64,000 bases of DNA from UBA8106 sp964569695 (GTDB taxonomy: Bacteria; Acidobacteriota; Vicinamibacteria; Vicinamibacterales; UBA823). The DNA lies in NCBI GenBank assembly GCA_964569695.1, contig CAZMUA010000001.1:1-64000 (forward strand). Reading direction: 5' to 3'. Shown here in pieces: positions 35,816 through 43,890 of the stretch. Made by a program: the position numbers and the translations under genes. Numbering within the stretch: position 1 is the first letter of the stretch; every line of letters starts with the position of its first letter. The notes beneath the pieces are model-generated. The model did not search any database. It saw only the letters and a program-made list of their open reading frames with translations, and had not been told where the DNA came from.

Positions 35816-35911
35816 GAATTACACCGTCGCGGACTGAGAATGGGTCGTCCCGATCCAGTGGACCGATAAACGCATCGTTCAATAGTAGCTAACGCTATAA
35901 TTCAGCTGTAC

Positions 35912-37477
35912 GTGTCTCCAATAAAATCTCGCGCAAAAAAGCCACGTTCTCGTGCTAAACAGTCGTCTAAGGCGTCTCGCGCGGAGGTGTTTGCTCGTTT
36001 AGTCGAGAAAGCGCAGGAAGGCATCTACATTGGCACGATTTCCACGACGACCACAACAGTTGCAGCAAATTCACATCTAAAAGTAATGTTTGGCTACACA
36101 GCCGGCACACCTCTCAGAAACGTAAGACCGTTTGAAACAGAACGATTCGTCAATCCGGAAGCACGTTACTCATTCTTGGAGGAGCTCAAGCGAAATGAAC
36201 TGGTAACGGATTATCTGTTGCGACTACGACGAGTCGACGCTACGCCAATGTGGGTAGAGGTAACCGCACGAGCAGAACTGGCAAAAACTAGTAGGTCGCT
36301 TCGAATAGAAGCTTTAATCAGAAATGTTACTGAAAGAAAAAAACTTGAAGATCAAACACGTGAAGAACTCGTACAAGATAAGAAGCTCGCTGCCCTCGGT
36401 CAAACCGTTTCTAGCGTGGCTCACGAGTTAAACAATCCCCTCGCTACGATCCTCAATTGGTCGGAACGTCTCGCGGAACATCAACTCGACAACGTAACTC
36501 GCCAAGGCATAGAAATAATCCTGGGAGAGACGGAACGTGCTGCCAAGATTGTTCGTAATCTATTGACCTTCGCCAGGAAACCTCACACAACTCGTGCAAT
36601 GGTCGATTTGAGTGAAATCATTCGAGATACTCTATCCTTACGTTCCGATGAGCAACGCCTTACAAACATTGCCATTATCGATAAACTAGAAGAAAATCTT
36701 CCGAAAGTATTTGCAGACCCACATCAAGTCCAACAGGTCTTACTCAATCTCGTTGAAAATGCTGAACAAGCAATGATGACCGCCCATGGGCGCGGAACGA
36801 TCGTGCTCCGCACCTGGCATGACCGAGATGCGGAGTCCGTCTTACTCGAAATCCAAGACGATGGGCCAGGAATTCCAGAAGGTGCCCAACCGCGAATCTT
36901 CGAACCATTCTTCACCACGAAGGATACTGGAAAAGGCACTGGTCTGGGCTTGACTGTCGCTTATGCCATCATGCAGGAACATGGTGGACAAATCCGATTG
37001 GTCTCAAATTCTAGCGGTGGCACTAACTTTCACATCGGATTTCCTTGCCGCACCGTACCAATACGTGATCCGCGACCACTGTCTCCTAGTCCATTACGGA
37101 CGGATATCGGTGGCGGCGCGTCGGCTCTTCTTGTGGAAGATGAACAGGCTCTAGCCACCGCCGTGGCCGCCGCGTTGACCGATGCCGACTTTAAAGTGGA
37201 TTTAGCGTGCGATGGGAAAGAAGCGCTGAACCTTGTACGCGAGGCAAACTACGATCTCGTTATTTGTGACTTAAAAATGCCTCGATTGGATGGAACAGAG
37301 TTTTATAAAGCTGTTGCCAAGATAAGACCGTCGCTGCTGAAGCACATTGTGTTCGTAACCGGAAACGTTGTCGATAAGAAAGCTAAAACATTTCTGAATG
37401 AAACTGGCTCTCCCTGGCTAGCCAAGCCCTTTCATTTGGCGGATTTGCTCCAAGTTGCACGCGAAGTTCTCGACTGA
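35912..37477 (+). CDS. Hybrid sensor histidine kinase (PAS-HisKA-HATPase-REC)
   Basis: 521 residues, soluble. Order: basic Lys/Arg/Ser-rich N-terminus (about 1-28), a PAS domain (about 30-145, ending EALIRNVTERKKLEDQ), the phosphoacceptor His at about 171 in SSVAHELNNPLATIL, the ATPase with NLVENAEQAM, DDGPGIPEG and GKGTGLGLTVAY, and a C-terminal receiver domain with the Asp in LVICDLKMPRLDG and Lys in LAKPF. GTG start; TATAAT (35896-35901) ends ten bases upstream and no ribosome-binding site is seen, suggesting an almost leaderless mRNA. Its output partner may be the nearby sigma-54 activator. Confidence 0.92.
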   Translation: MSPIKSRAKKPRSRAKQSSKASRAEVFARLVEKAQEGIYIGTISTTTTTVAANSHLKVMFGYTAGTPLRNVRPFETERFVNPEARYSFLEELKRNELVTDYLLRLRRVDATPMWVEVTARAELAKTSRSLRIEALIRNVTERKKLEDQTREELVQDKKLAALGQTVSSVAHELNNPLATILNWSERLAEHQLDNVTRQGIEIILGETERAAKIVRNLLTFARKPHTTRAMVDLSEIIRDTLSLRSDEQRLTNIAIIDKLEENLPKVFADPHQVQQVLLNLVENAEQAMMTAHGRGTIVLRTWHDRDAESVLLEIQDDGPGIPEGAQPRIFEPFFTTKDTGKGTGLGLTVAYAIMQEHGGQIRLVSNSSGGTNFHIGFPCRTVPIRDPRPLSPSPLRTDIGGGASALLVEDEQALATAVAAALTDADFKVDLACDGKEALNLVREANYDLVICDLKMPRLDGTEFYKAVAKIRPSLLKHIVFVTGNVVDKKAKTFLNETGSPWLAKPFHLADLLQVAREVLD

Positions 37478-37579
37478 ATGCTCAAACCGTCTGAGTTGCC
37501 AACTAATTCGTAGGTCTGGACGTTCGAGTCTTACCTAAAGTGCTCGTCTCGTTTAGACCACAAGATCTAGCAGACTTAG

Positions 37580-38392
37580 CTAAGAATGCATTGTATCTGC
37601 CCCTGCGGTATATTCATTTTCGGCTTGAGACATATTGGCCAGTGCGGAACCCAATGCAGAGGCAGCTGCGGCCTCTGATCCAAAATCCTGCACTAGCGCC
37701 TTCCGTAAGCGCTGAATTGCCCTGGCGTGAAGCTGTGATACGCGTGACTCGTTTACGCCGATTTCTGCTCCGATTCGCTTCATTGTCACATCACCGTAGT
37801 AATACATTCCGATCAATTTTCGCTCACGCAACGGCAGCGACCCTATAGCTTCCCTTATACGTTTCTTAATCTCCACACTCTCAAAAACTTGATCTGGCGC
37901 TTCTGGTTTTGATGGGAGCAACACTGGCGGCAGACCTGTACCATTAACGGTGTCAAGCGTGGCAAGTGGTGAAGTCGACTCTATCGTGTGTATGCGTACG
38001 ATAGTGCGCCCAAGCCGTGTTTCGTCTGAGCCCATGTGTTGAGCAAGTTCAGCTAGAGATGGCTCGCTACCTAACTCACGACGAAGAGTCGTTCGAGCAG
38101 ACTCTAGTTCCCGGCGAATACGTCGGATACCACGTGGCCAAGCGTCACGGCGTAAGGCGTCGATCATTGCTCCACGCACACGTCGTTGGGCGAACGTCTC
38201 AAACTTGATCCCACGATGTGCATCAAATCTTCGAGCCGCATCGATAAGACCGATCATGCCATCTTGTACCAGATCTCCAATGTCGATACTGTTCGGCATC
38301 GAGGCCGCCATTCGTCTCGCGAGCCCCTCGACAAACGGCAATCCAGCTTCAATCAGATCATTCGGTGCAACACTCGTTCTCTCCTGCTGCAT
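37580..38392 (-). CDS. RNA polymerase sigma factor, FliA/WhiG (sigma-28) family
   Basis: 270 residues from the ATG at 38392 with GGAGGG upstream; an ATG at 38404 is the alternative. Region 2 is seen in IDIGDLVQDGMIGLIDAARRFD and FETFAQRRVRGAMIDALRR, region 3 in ELGSEPSLAELAQHMG, region 4 in LPLRERKLIGMYYYGDVTMKRIGAEIGVNESRVSQLHARA. It directs polymerase to an alternative promoter class. No flagellar or sporulation gene is in the window, so its regulon is open. Unusual C-terminal tail rich in Ala (about 35 residues). The 287-bp AT-rich upstream gap holds paired palindromes. Confidence 0.92.
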   Translation of the reverse strand: MQQERTSVAPNDLIEAGLPFVEGLARRMAASMPNSIDIGDLVQDGMIGLIDAARRFDAHRGIKFETFAQRRVRGAMIDALRRDAWPRGIRRIRRELESARTTLRRELGSEPSLAELAQHMGSDETRLGRTIVRIHTIESTSPLATLDTVNGTGLPPVLLPSKPEAPDQVFESVEIKKRIREAIGSLPLRERKLIGMYYYGDVTMKRIGAEIGVNESRVSQLHARAIQRLRKALVQDFGSEAAAASALGSALANMSQAENEYTAGADTMHS

Positions 38393-38617
38393 GAAGCCCT
38401 CCATTGGCTACACTGCCAACTCAAACCCGGTTATCAAACATGGACAGACACCTGCCCCCATACATAAAGAAAGCAACTGCTGTACCAACTTTTAGGAGAA
38501 GATAAAACGAATGTATTTGAAGAACCTATTTCTTTAATAAATTTAAGATTCTAAAGAATTTATTGGATTGTCATACTAGGAAGTAATGCAAAATCTTATG
38601 AACCTAAAAATTTAATC

Positions 38618-38663
38618 GTCATAAAAATGACCATTTGTTTCTCTTATTAGTCAAAAAAATGAC
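38618..38663. repeat. Paired GTCA-A-tract-TGAC palindromes upstream of sigma factor gene
   Basis: GTCATAAAAATGAC (38618-38631) and GTCAAAAAAATGAC (38650-38663) are near-identical palindromes whose starts are 32 bp apart, about three helical turns. They lie in the intergenic region upstream of the minus-strand sigma factor gene. Likely binding sites for a dimeric regulator. Confidence 0.5.
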
Positions 38664-38679
38664 TAACAGTTGACTTAAA

Positions 38680-38892
38680 TTAAGAAGAGGTGCCTGAAGA
38701 TTGATTCTTTGAGCGCATTTCCCTGATCGTGCCCATCGCCTCAACCACACTTGTCACGATTTGTGCGGCACGTGAACGGTTCGTCTCGTCGCTCGATCTT
38801 GCTTCCACCAGCAACTCAGCGTTCGCTAGGATAATACCAAGCTGGTTGTTCAAACGGTGGAACAGGCGCTCAAGATCAGATAACTCACTCAC
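38680..38892 (-). CDS. Small stand-alone DHp (histidine kinase-like) helical protein
   Basis: 70 residues from the GTG at 38892 with AGGAAG upstream; an in-frame TTG at 38934 that overlaps the previous stop would give 84. The sequence LERLFHRLNNQLGIILANAELL resembles the dimerisation/phosphoacceptor helix of histidine kinases (HxxNNxL, compare HELNNPLATIL in the hybrid kinase nearby), with a second helix IVTSVVEAMGTIREMRSK. No ATPase domain. It could be a phosphotransfer intermediate or a kinase decoy; inference. Downstream of the HTH gene on the same strand. Confidence 0.65.
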   Translation of the reverse strand: MSELSDLERLFHRLNNQLGIILANAELLVEARSSDETNRSRAAQIVTSVVEAMGTIREMRSKNQSSGTSS

Positions 38893-38930
38893 ATACTTCC
38901 TTTCTCGATCCGATGTGATAAGGAAACCTC

Positions 38931-39149
38931 TCAAGCCTCTTTGTTAGCACTTTTTGACCAAACGTCAGCGCTACTGCCGGCCTGGGAGGGCTCTCGCCAC
39001 AGAGTATCGACAAAGATGCGAATCGAGCCACCTGCTGTGCGAACGTACTCAACTTTCCCGCTGGCAAGCCAATTGTAGATGGTGCGACGACTAACGCCAA
39101 CGAGTTCGCAGGCCTTCATAATCGAAGTGGTTTGTCTATCTACTATCAT
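38931..39149 (-). CDS. AlpA/excisionase-type helix-turn-helix protein
   Basis: 72 residues. MKACELVGVSRRTIYNWLASGKVEYVRTAGGSIRIF is the winged helix of the MerR/excisionase (helix_turn_helix) class, which reads DNA as a small regulator. The C-terminus is short and polar. It is divergent from the sigma-54 activator gene across 192 bp containing TTATCTAA-type direct repeats (39195-39217) and a CTAAAG/CTTTAG pair, which could be its own operators. Followed by the DHp-like gene. Confidence 0.75.
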   Translation of the reverse strand: MIVDRQTTSIMKACELVGVSRRTIYNWLASGKVEYVRTAGGSIRIFVDTLWREPSQAGSSADVWSKSANKEA

Positions 39150-39341
39150 GGTTAGGCTTCTTAAATATCACCTGGCTGCTAGATCCGGAGCATTTTATCT
39201 AATTATCTAAAGTTATCCGTTTCACCACTTTAGGTGTTGTGTATAGGCTATCGGTAAGTACCCCCCAAGCCTTTAACGGGTGTCTGATGTTCAGCCTTGA
39301 CGATTTATTTCTGAAGCGTCAAAATATTGGCGGATCTGTAA

Positions 39342-40733
39342 ATGAGCGATAGTGAAAAACACCTGCTTATCGTGGAAGACGAAGCTGCTCTCCGAGTGCC
39401 AACTGCGGAACGCTTAGCCGATCACGGTTTCACCGTGGTTCAGGCTGAGAGCGGAGAAGAGGCTTTGAAGCATTTATCGAGCTTCGCTTTCGACATCGTA
39501 CTGACTGACCTACGACTACCCGGAATTACCGGAATGGAGGTCATCACTGAAGCCATCGAACGTTATCCAGAGATTACTGCTATCGTCATAACGGCTTTTG
39601 GTACCGTGGAAACCGCGGTTGACGCTCTCAAACTTGGTGCGGCGGATTATGTTAGTAAACCATTCCGCTTCGACGCATTACTTCACTCCCTATCGACAGC
39701 GCTTGAGCGGAAGCGCTTGAAGTCGGAAAACGCTTACCTAAAAGCACAACTGCAAGAGCGTTATCGTTTTAACAATTTAATAGGCGCCAGTCGTCCAATG
39801 CGTGACCTGTTTGAATTACTGGCGACCGTGGCTCCCACAAACACGACTGTTCTTATTACAGGTGAGACTGGCACCGGCAAAGAACTAGTGGCGCGCGCTA
39901 TTCATCATGGTAGTTCTCGACGTACGCACCGCTTTGTCGCTTTGAGTTGCAGCGCTATACCCGAAACATTACTCGAAGCGGAATTGTTCGGCCACGTAAG
40001 GGGTGCCTTCACGGGAGCCGTGGATTCTCGACCGGGTCGTCTAGAACAGGCCCACAAGGGCACCTTATTTCTTGACGAAGTCGGCACTATGAGTCCAGCG
40101 CTTCAAGCCAAACTCCTACGGGTAATACAAGAGCGAGAATTTGAACGCCTCGGCGGCGCTAAGACAATTGGTATTGACGTCAGGATTCTCGCAGCTACCA
40201 ATTCCGATCTTGTTGCCTTGATTGCTGAAGGCAAGTTTCGAGAAGATCTATATTACCGTCTTAATGTGATACCAGTTCATCTGCCTCCGCTACGTGAGCG
40301 CCAGGAAGATATTCCATTGTTGGCACAACACTTATTACAGCGCCTCGGACGCGATCTCACACCGCCACGTCAAGGCATGGTGCTATCCCAAGATGTGGTG
40401 CGTCAACTAATGACATACCCTTGGCCTGGCAACATCCGTGAACTTGAAAACGTTGTGGAACGCGCCCTCACGTTTAGTCAGGGGCGCTCACAAATTGAGT
40501 TGGCACATCTCCCATCACACATTCAAGCGGTCTCTGATTCTGTGACAGCGAAAGGGTCTAGCACTTTACCAGACCAGGGACTCAGCTTGGAAACGTATGT
40601 CAAGGATATCGAACGGCAATTCATCAAGCTTTCTCTAGATAAAACTAAAGGGAACAAGCGGCAGGCGGCTGATCTGCTCGGATTAAAGCGAACAACCTTG
40701 GTGGAAAAAATGAAACGCTTGGGGTTTAGGTAA
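39342..40733 (+). CDS. Sigma-54-dependent response regulator (NtrC family)
   Basis: 463 residues. Receiver domain (1-120; phosphoacceptor Asp at about 56 in VLTDLRLPG; Lys in YVSKPFR), AAA+ domain with Walker A GETGTGKE, the sigma-54 contact loop GAFTGA and Walker B LFLDEVG, and a C-terminal Fis-type HTH (KGNKRQAADLLGLKRTTLVEKM). It activates transcription with RpoN after phosphorylation. The cognate kinase may be the hybrid kinase 2 kb away, although no kinase gene is adjacent on the same strand. No clear -24/-12 promoter was found in the window. Confidence 0.95.
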   Translation: MSDSEKHLLIVEDEAALRVPTAERLADHGFTVVQAESGEEALKHLSSFAFDIVLTDLRLPGITGMEVITEAIERYPEITAIVITAFGTVETAVDALKLGAADYVSKPFRFDALLHSLSTALERKRLKSENAYLKAQLQERYRFNNLIGASRPMRDLFELLATVAPTNTTVLITGETGTGKELVARAIHHGSSRRTHRFVALSCSAIPETLLEAELFGHVRGAFTGAVDSRPGRLEQAHKGTLFLDEVGTMSPALQAKLLRVIQEREFERLGGAKTIGIDVRILAATNSDLVALIAEGKFREDLYYRLNVIPVHLPPLRERQEDIPLLAQHLLQRLGRDLTPPRQGMVLSQDVVRQLMTYPWPGNIRELENVVERALTFSQGRSQIELAHLPSHIQAVSDSVTAKGSSTLPDQGLSLETYVKDIERQFIKLSLDKTKGNKRQAADLLGLKRTTLVEKMKRLGFR

Positions 40734-40736
40734 CCT

Positions 40737-41051
40737 GTGCCACCACGTTACAACTACTGGACGATTATTCTCAATGAAAAGCCGACGGCTTTTCGCGCCT
40801 ACAAGCGAGAGGATTTGATGCCAACTTATAGACGCCTAATAGCGAAGCATCCAAGCGCTGCCCTTGTGTGGTTTTCCAAGGGGCGCTTTTGGTCATCACC
40901 GGAAGAAGAACAGTCATCGGGTAGGAATGAAGTTCACAAAAACAGAGCATCTCGGCGACAGCGAGAGGGTAGCCATAAAGGTCCTCGTGGGCGGCGAGTT
41001 CCAAATCCAAGGAAAGAGTCACGTCTGCCAGTAACCAAACGTAACCACTAG
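40737..41051 (+). CDS. Small basic protein, conserved N-terminal half
   Basis: 104 residues from a GTG three bases after the sigma-54 activator stop. The first half (WTIILNEKPTAFRAYKRED, PTYRRLIAKHPSAALVWFSK, GRFWSSPEEE) looks like a compact folded domain; I cannot name the family. The second half is a very basic, probably disordered tail (NRASRRQREGSHKGPRGRR), suggesting nucleic-acid or ribosome contact. A 9-bp inverted repeat (GAAAAGCCG-A-CGGCTTTTC, about 40777-40795) lies within its coding start. Convergent with dusB. An antisense frame at 40771-41070 is a shadow. Confidence 0.55.
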   Translation: MPPRYNYWTIILNEKPTAFRAYKREDLMPTYRRLIAKHPSAALVWFSKGRFWSSPEEEQSSGRNEVHKNRASRRQREGSHKGPRGRRVPNPRKESRLPVTKRNH

Positions 41052-41053
41052 AC

Positions 41054-42121
41054 CTAATCCGACACACCAACAGAAGTTGAGAAGGAACTAGTTGAGCACT
41101 CGGCTTTTAGAAAAAACCGAGAGATAAAGTCACGGATCTCTTCGGGCGAGGTTGCAGAATTGATTGCTTGGCGTAAAACCGTACCGCGATTGAGACCTTT
41201 TGTATACCAAGAAGCTAATGCTCTCAACTTGTTCACCACCCATCGTTCACGACTAATAGGGTTGCGTGGTACCGGCTGAACAAGACGGTGCACACCTCGA
41301 TCATCATCGCTGGGATTAGCCATTAACAGCTCCAAGTAATCCAAAAGAAACTGACCGCGAACGTGAAGAGGAATGTGCCGCGCTGGTTTACCATTTGCTA
41401 AATCTAATGCCTGCGCAAAAACCCATGGATTCCGCAAAGCGCCTCGCCCAACGAGTACGCCTGCTGCCCCACTCTGTGTCATACGATCAACCAACTGGTC
41501 GGGCTCTACGCAATCACCACTACCCCACACCGGAATACTCACCGCATTCGCTACTTGCCCAATGAGGTCCCAGTTTGACGTTCCCTTGTAGGCTTGTTTC
41601 GCAGTTCGACCATGAACTGCCACTGCAGCTGCGCCAGCATTTTCGACCATTTGAGCAACCTGGACGGCATTAATTTCTTCATCGCTCCATCCTGAACGCA
41701 TTTTGACAGTCACCGGAATTTGCACAGCATCGGTCATTGCCCGAACAATCCGCGCGGCGTGTTGGGGTTGTCGCATGAGACTGCAGCCAGCATTGTGCTT
41801 AGCAATTTTCTGCACTGGACAACCCATATTTACATCGACGATGTCGGCACCAAGGCCTTCTAAGATTTGTGCGGCGTCTGCCATCTTTTCTGGGTCACCG
41901 CCAAATGTCTGAATTGAAACCGGTCGCTCTTCTTCTCTGTATTCAGCGTATTCAAGAGTGCGATCGATTCCACGAACAAGTCCTTCTGAACTTACCATTT
42001 CGGTCACAACTAAACCGCAGCCACCACGACGTTTAACCAAACGCCGAAACGCAGAATCAGTCAATCCAGCCATTGGGGCCAGCGCGAAAGGGGCATCGAG
42101 TTTAATGTGAGCGATTTTCAT
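41054..42121 (-). CDS. dusB: tRNA-dihydrouridine synthase
   Basis: 355 residues. FMN-dependent enzyme that reduces uridine to dihydrouridine in tRNA. Seen: the start LDAPFALAPMAGLTDSAFRR, DVNMGCPVQKIAKHNAGCSLM with the catalytic Cys, VKMRSGW, AVHGRTAKQAYKG, and the FMN phosphate site GVLVGRGALRNPWVF. The C-terminal helical domain is complete. The DusB subclass is judged by overall form. Last gene of the minus-strand series from the PP2C phosphatase to dusB. Confidence 0.93.
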   Translation of the reverse strand: MKIAHIKLDAPFALAPMAGLTDSAFRRLVKRRGGCGLVVTEMVSSEGLVRGIDRTLEYAEYREEERPVSIQTFGGDPEKMADAAQILEGLGADIVDVNMGCPVQKIAKHNAGCSLMRQPQHAARIVRAMTDAVQIPVTVKMRSGWSDEEINAVQVAQMVENAGAAAVAVHGRTAKQAYKGTSNWDLIGQVANAVSIPVWGSGDCVEPDQLVDRMTQSGAAGVLVGRGALRNPWVFAQALDLANGKPARHIPLHVRGQFLLDYLELLMANPSDDDRGVHRLVQPVPRNPISRERWVVNKLRALASWYTKGLNRGTVLRQAINSATSPEEIRDFISRFFLKAECSTSSFSTSVGVSD

Positions 42122-42149
42122 AGAACTCTTTTCGCGTAACTATCTTAAG

Positions 42150-42698
42150 TTAATATGGACGTGCATCTGCGGCATCGATTTCCACACTGACAGCCTGACC
42201 AATTAGATCTACCGAGAGCACTAGTCGTGCGTGAGAGCCCTTACGAGTCAATCGACCAATCACGCCGCTCAGAGGTCCGTGCATCACCTCAACCATCATA
42301 CCTTCATGAATTAATGGGCAAGGATCATATTGCAAGTCGCTGTCGACTAATTGACGAATTCCCTCAATTTCACGTTCCGGAATTGGAGCCAACACTCCAT
42401 CAAAAGAAACAATGCTGACGACCCCAAAACACTTAAGAATCGACAATCTGGCAGTAACATCAAAACGGGCAAAACAGTAACCGGGGAATAATGGCCAGTC
42501 AATTCTCTTTTTTCGATCCTTCCAGCGGCTCCAGCGCGTTATTGTCGGAAGGAAGGCCTCAAACTTCTTTTGTTCCAGCTCCACACGAACTCGTTGCTCA
42601 TGACGTGACCGCGTCCAAACAGCGTACCACTGCGGCTCGTGTGTCACCTTGGTCTCAGTTTTGCTATCTATTTTTTCGGAAGGCACCAGCTCAACCAT
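42150..42698 (-). CDS. NusG/RfaH/UpxY-family transcription antiterminator
   Basis: 182 residues. NGN domain start QWYAVWTRSRHEQRVRVELEQKK, then LFPGYCFARFD and, after a linker, a KOW-like C-terminal domain (HEGMMVEVMHGPLSGVIGRLTRKG). This form, distinct from housekeeping NusG, usually helps polymerase through long envelope-polysaccharide operons. It sits between surA and dusB, downstream of the Wzm/Wzt exporter genes on the same strand, so it may regulate a surface polysaccharide cluster; the target is not visible. Confidence 0.88.
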   Translation of the reverse strand: MVELVPSEKIDSKTETKVTHEPQWYAVWTRSRHEQRVRVELEQKKFEAFLPTITRWSRWKDRKKRIDWPLFPGYCFARFDVTARLSILKCFGVVSIVSFDGVLAPIPEREIEGIRQLVDSDLQYDPCPLIHEGMMVEVMHGPLSGVIGRLTRKGSHARLVLSVDLIGQAVSVEIDAADARPY

Positions 42699-42738
42699 AA
42701 TGCTAGTTACTTTGAAGTGCGGCGAACCAGGGTGTTAG

Positions 42739-43857
42739 CTACTTGTCAGCCTTGTCAGCCAAATTTTGAGCGATGTGTTCATCGTAAGCTTCGTGCAGTG
42801 CTTCGTTTTTCCACTCAATAATCGCTTCTTCCCGCAATGTACCCATATACGATTCGTACTCGGCATCACGACGCTCGTTGAACATACGATTTTGGATCTC
42901 GTCTTTTACTTCCTCAAACGGCACAAAGCCAGCCTCTGTTAACGTGTCCAGCTGAAGAATCTGGTAACCAAGCGTTGTCTTAAATGGTTGGCTCATGTCA
43001 CCAGGCTCCATATCAATAAGCAGATCTTGAATAGCCGGTGCTAAATCATCCTCATTGATTGGCCCAATGAGTCCTCCATTAGACCGAGATTGCGAATCTG
43101 AGATCTCAGCAGCAACAGAAGCAAATGATTCACCCGCTAGGATGCGTTGCCGTGCCGCTTCAGCTTTTTCTATTAGCATGCGATCCGTTTCTAGACTCGT
43201 CTCGCCTTCTAACGACTCAATCAGAATTTCACGGAGGGTCACACGGCCCGGAACACCATAATCATCCAAGTGGTTATCGTAGTACTCTCGAGTTTCGAAC
43301 TGCGTCATGCGAACTTTACTCATGATAGCAACCTGTCTGACTCTGGAGAGCATTACTTGGCGCTCCATAGATCGACGAAGGTCATCCATCGTCATGCCTT
43401 CTGCAGATAGTGCTGCCTCAAACTGCTCGTCTGTTTCAAGATCGTTTTGCTCCTTAATGTTATTGATAATGTCCGCAAATTGACCTTCCTCCATTGTCAA
43501 ATTCATTTCCTTCGCTTTTTGCACTAGTAGTAACTCATCGACCGCGGTCACGATCATCTGCGGTGTGGCTTCATATAGCGCATCGCTTAACGCTTCATCG
43601 GAGGTGTCGCTAAGCTCACCGCTCATACGTAGCTGTCGCAGCAGTTGGATCTGTCGTTCTTCAAACTCGGTTTTTGCAATAATCTCGCCGTTGACCTTAA
43701 CCAACACTGCCTCAATCACGTCTGCGGTCAAAGGAGCCGCTACAAACAGCGCCAATAACAAACTCAGCAGCTTAGTCGCATCTCTCACTAGAGCGAGATA
43801 GGCCTCACCAACTGAATTACACTTATTTCGCGGGATTTGATTACGCTGTTGCATCAA
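42739..43857 (-). CDS. SurA-type periplasmic peptidyl-prolyl isomerase/chaperone
   Basis: 372 residues. Signal segment (LLSLLLALFVAAPLTADV), SurA N-terminal chaperone domain (VLVKVNGEIIAKTEFEERQIQLL), and one parvulin domain (VTLREILIE...GESFASVAAEISDSQSRSNGGLIG), followed by a helical tail. It helps outer-membrane proteins fold in the periplasm. Only one parvulin domain is present, against two in E. coli SurA. Lies 33 bp downstream of mfd. Confidence 0.88.
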   Translation of the reverse strand: MMQQRNQIPRNKCNSVGEAYLALVRDATKLLSLLLALFVAAPLTADVIEAVLVKVNGEIIAKTEFEERQIQLLRQLRMSGELSDTSDEALSDALYEATPQMIVTAVDELLLVQKAKEMNLTMEEGQFADIINNIKEQNDLETDEQFEAALSAEGMTMDDLRRSMERQVMLSRVRQVAIMSKVRMTQFETREYYDNHLDDYGVPGRVTLREILIESLEGETSLETDRMLIEKAEAARQRILAGESFASVAAEISDSQSRSNGGLIGPINEDDLAPAIQDLLIDMEPGDMSQPFKTTLGYQILQLDTLTEAGFVPFEEVKDEIQNRMFNERRDAEYESYMGTLREEAIIEWKNEALHEAYDEHIAQNLADKADK

Positions 43858-43890
43858 GACAAGCTCCGCAGAATCAATAGCTTAACTTAT

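Noticed and set aside
37580..38392. Flagellar locus inferred from the FliA-type sigma factor
   Set aside because: No flagellar, chemotaxis or anti-sigma gene is present in the window.
40771..41070. 99-residue antisense frame between the sigma-54 activator and dusB
   Set aside because: No recognisable domain, and it is antisense to the better-supported small protein and overlaps the dusB end.
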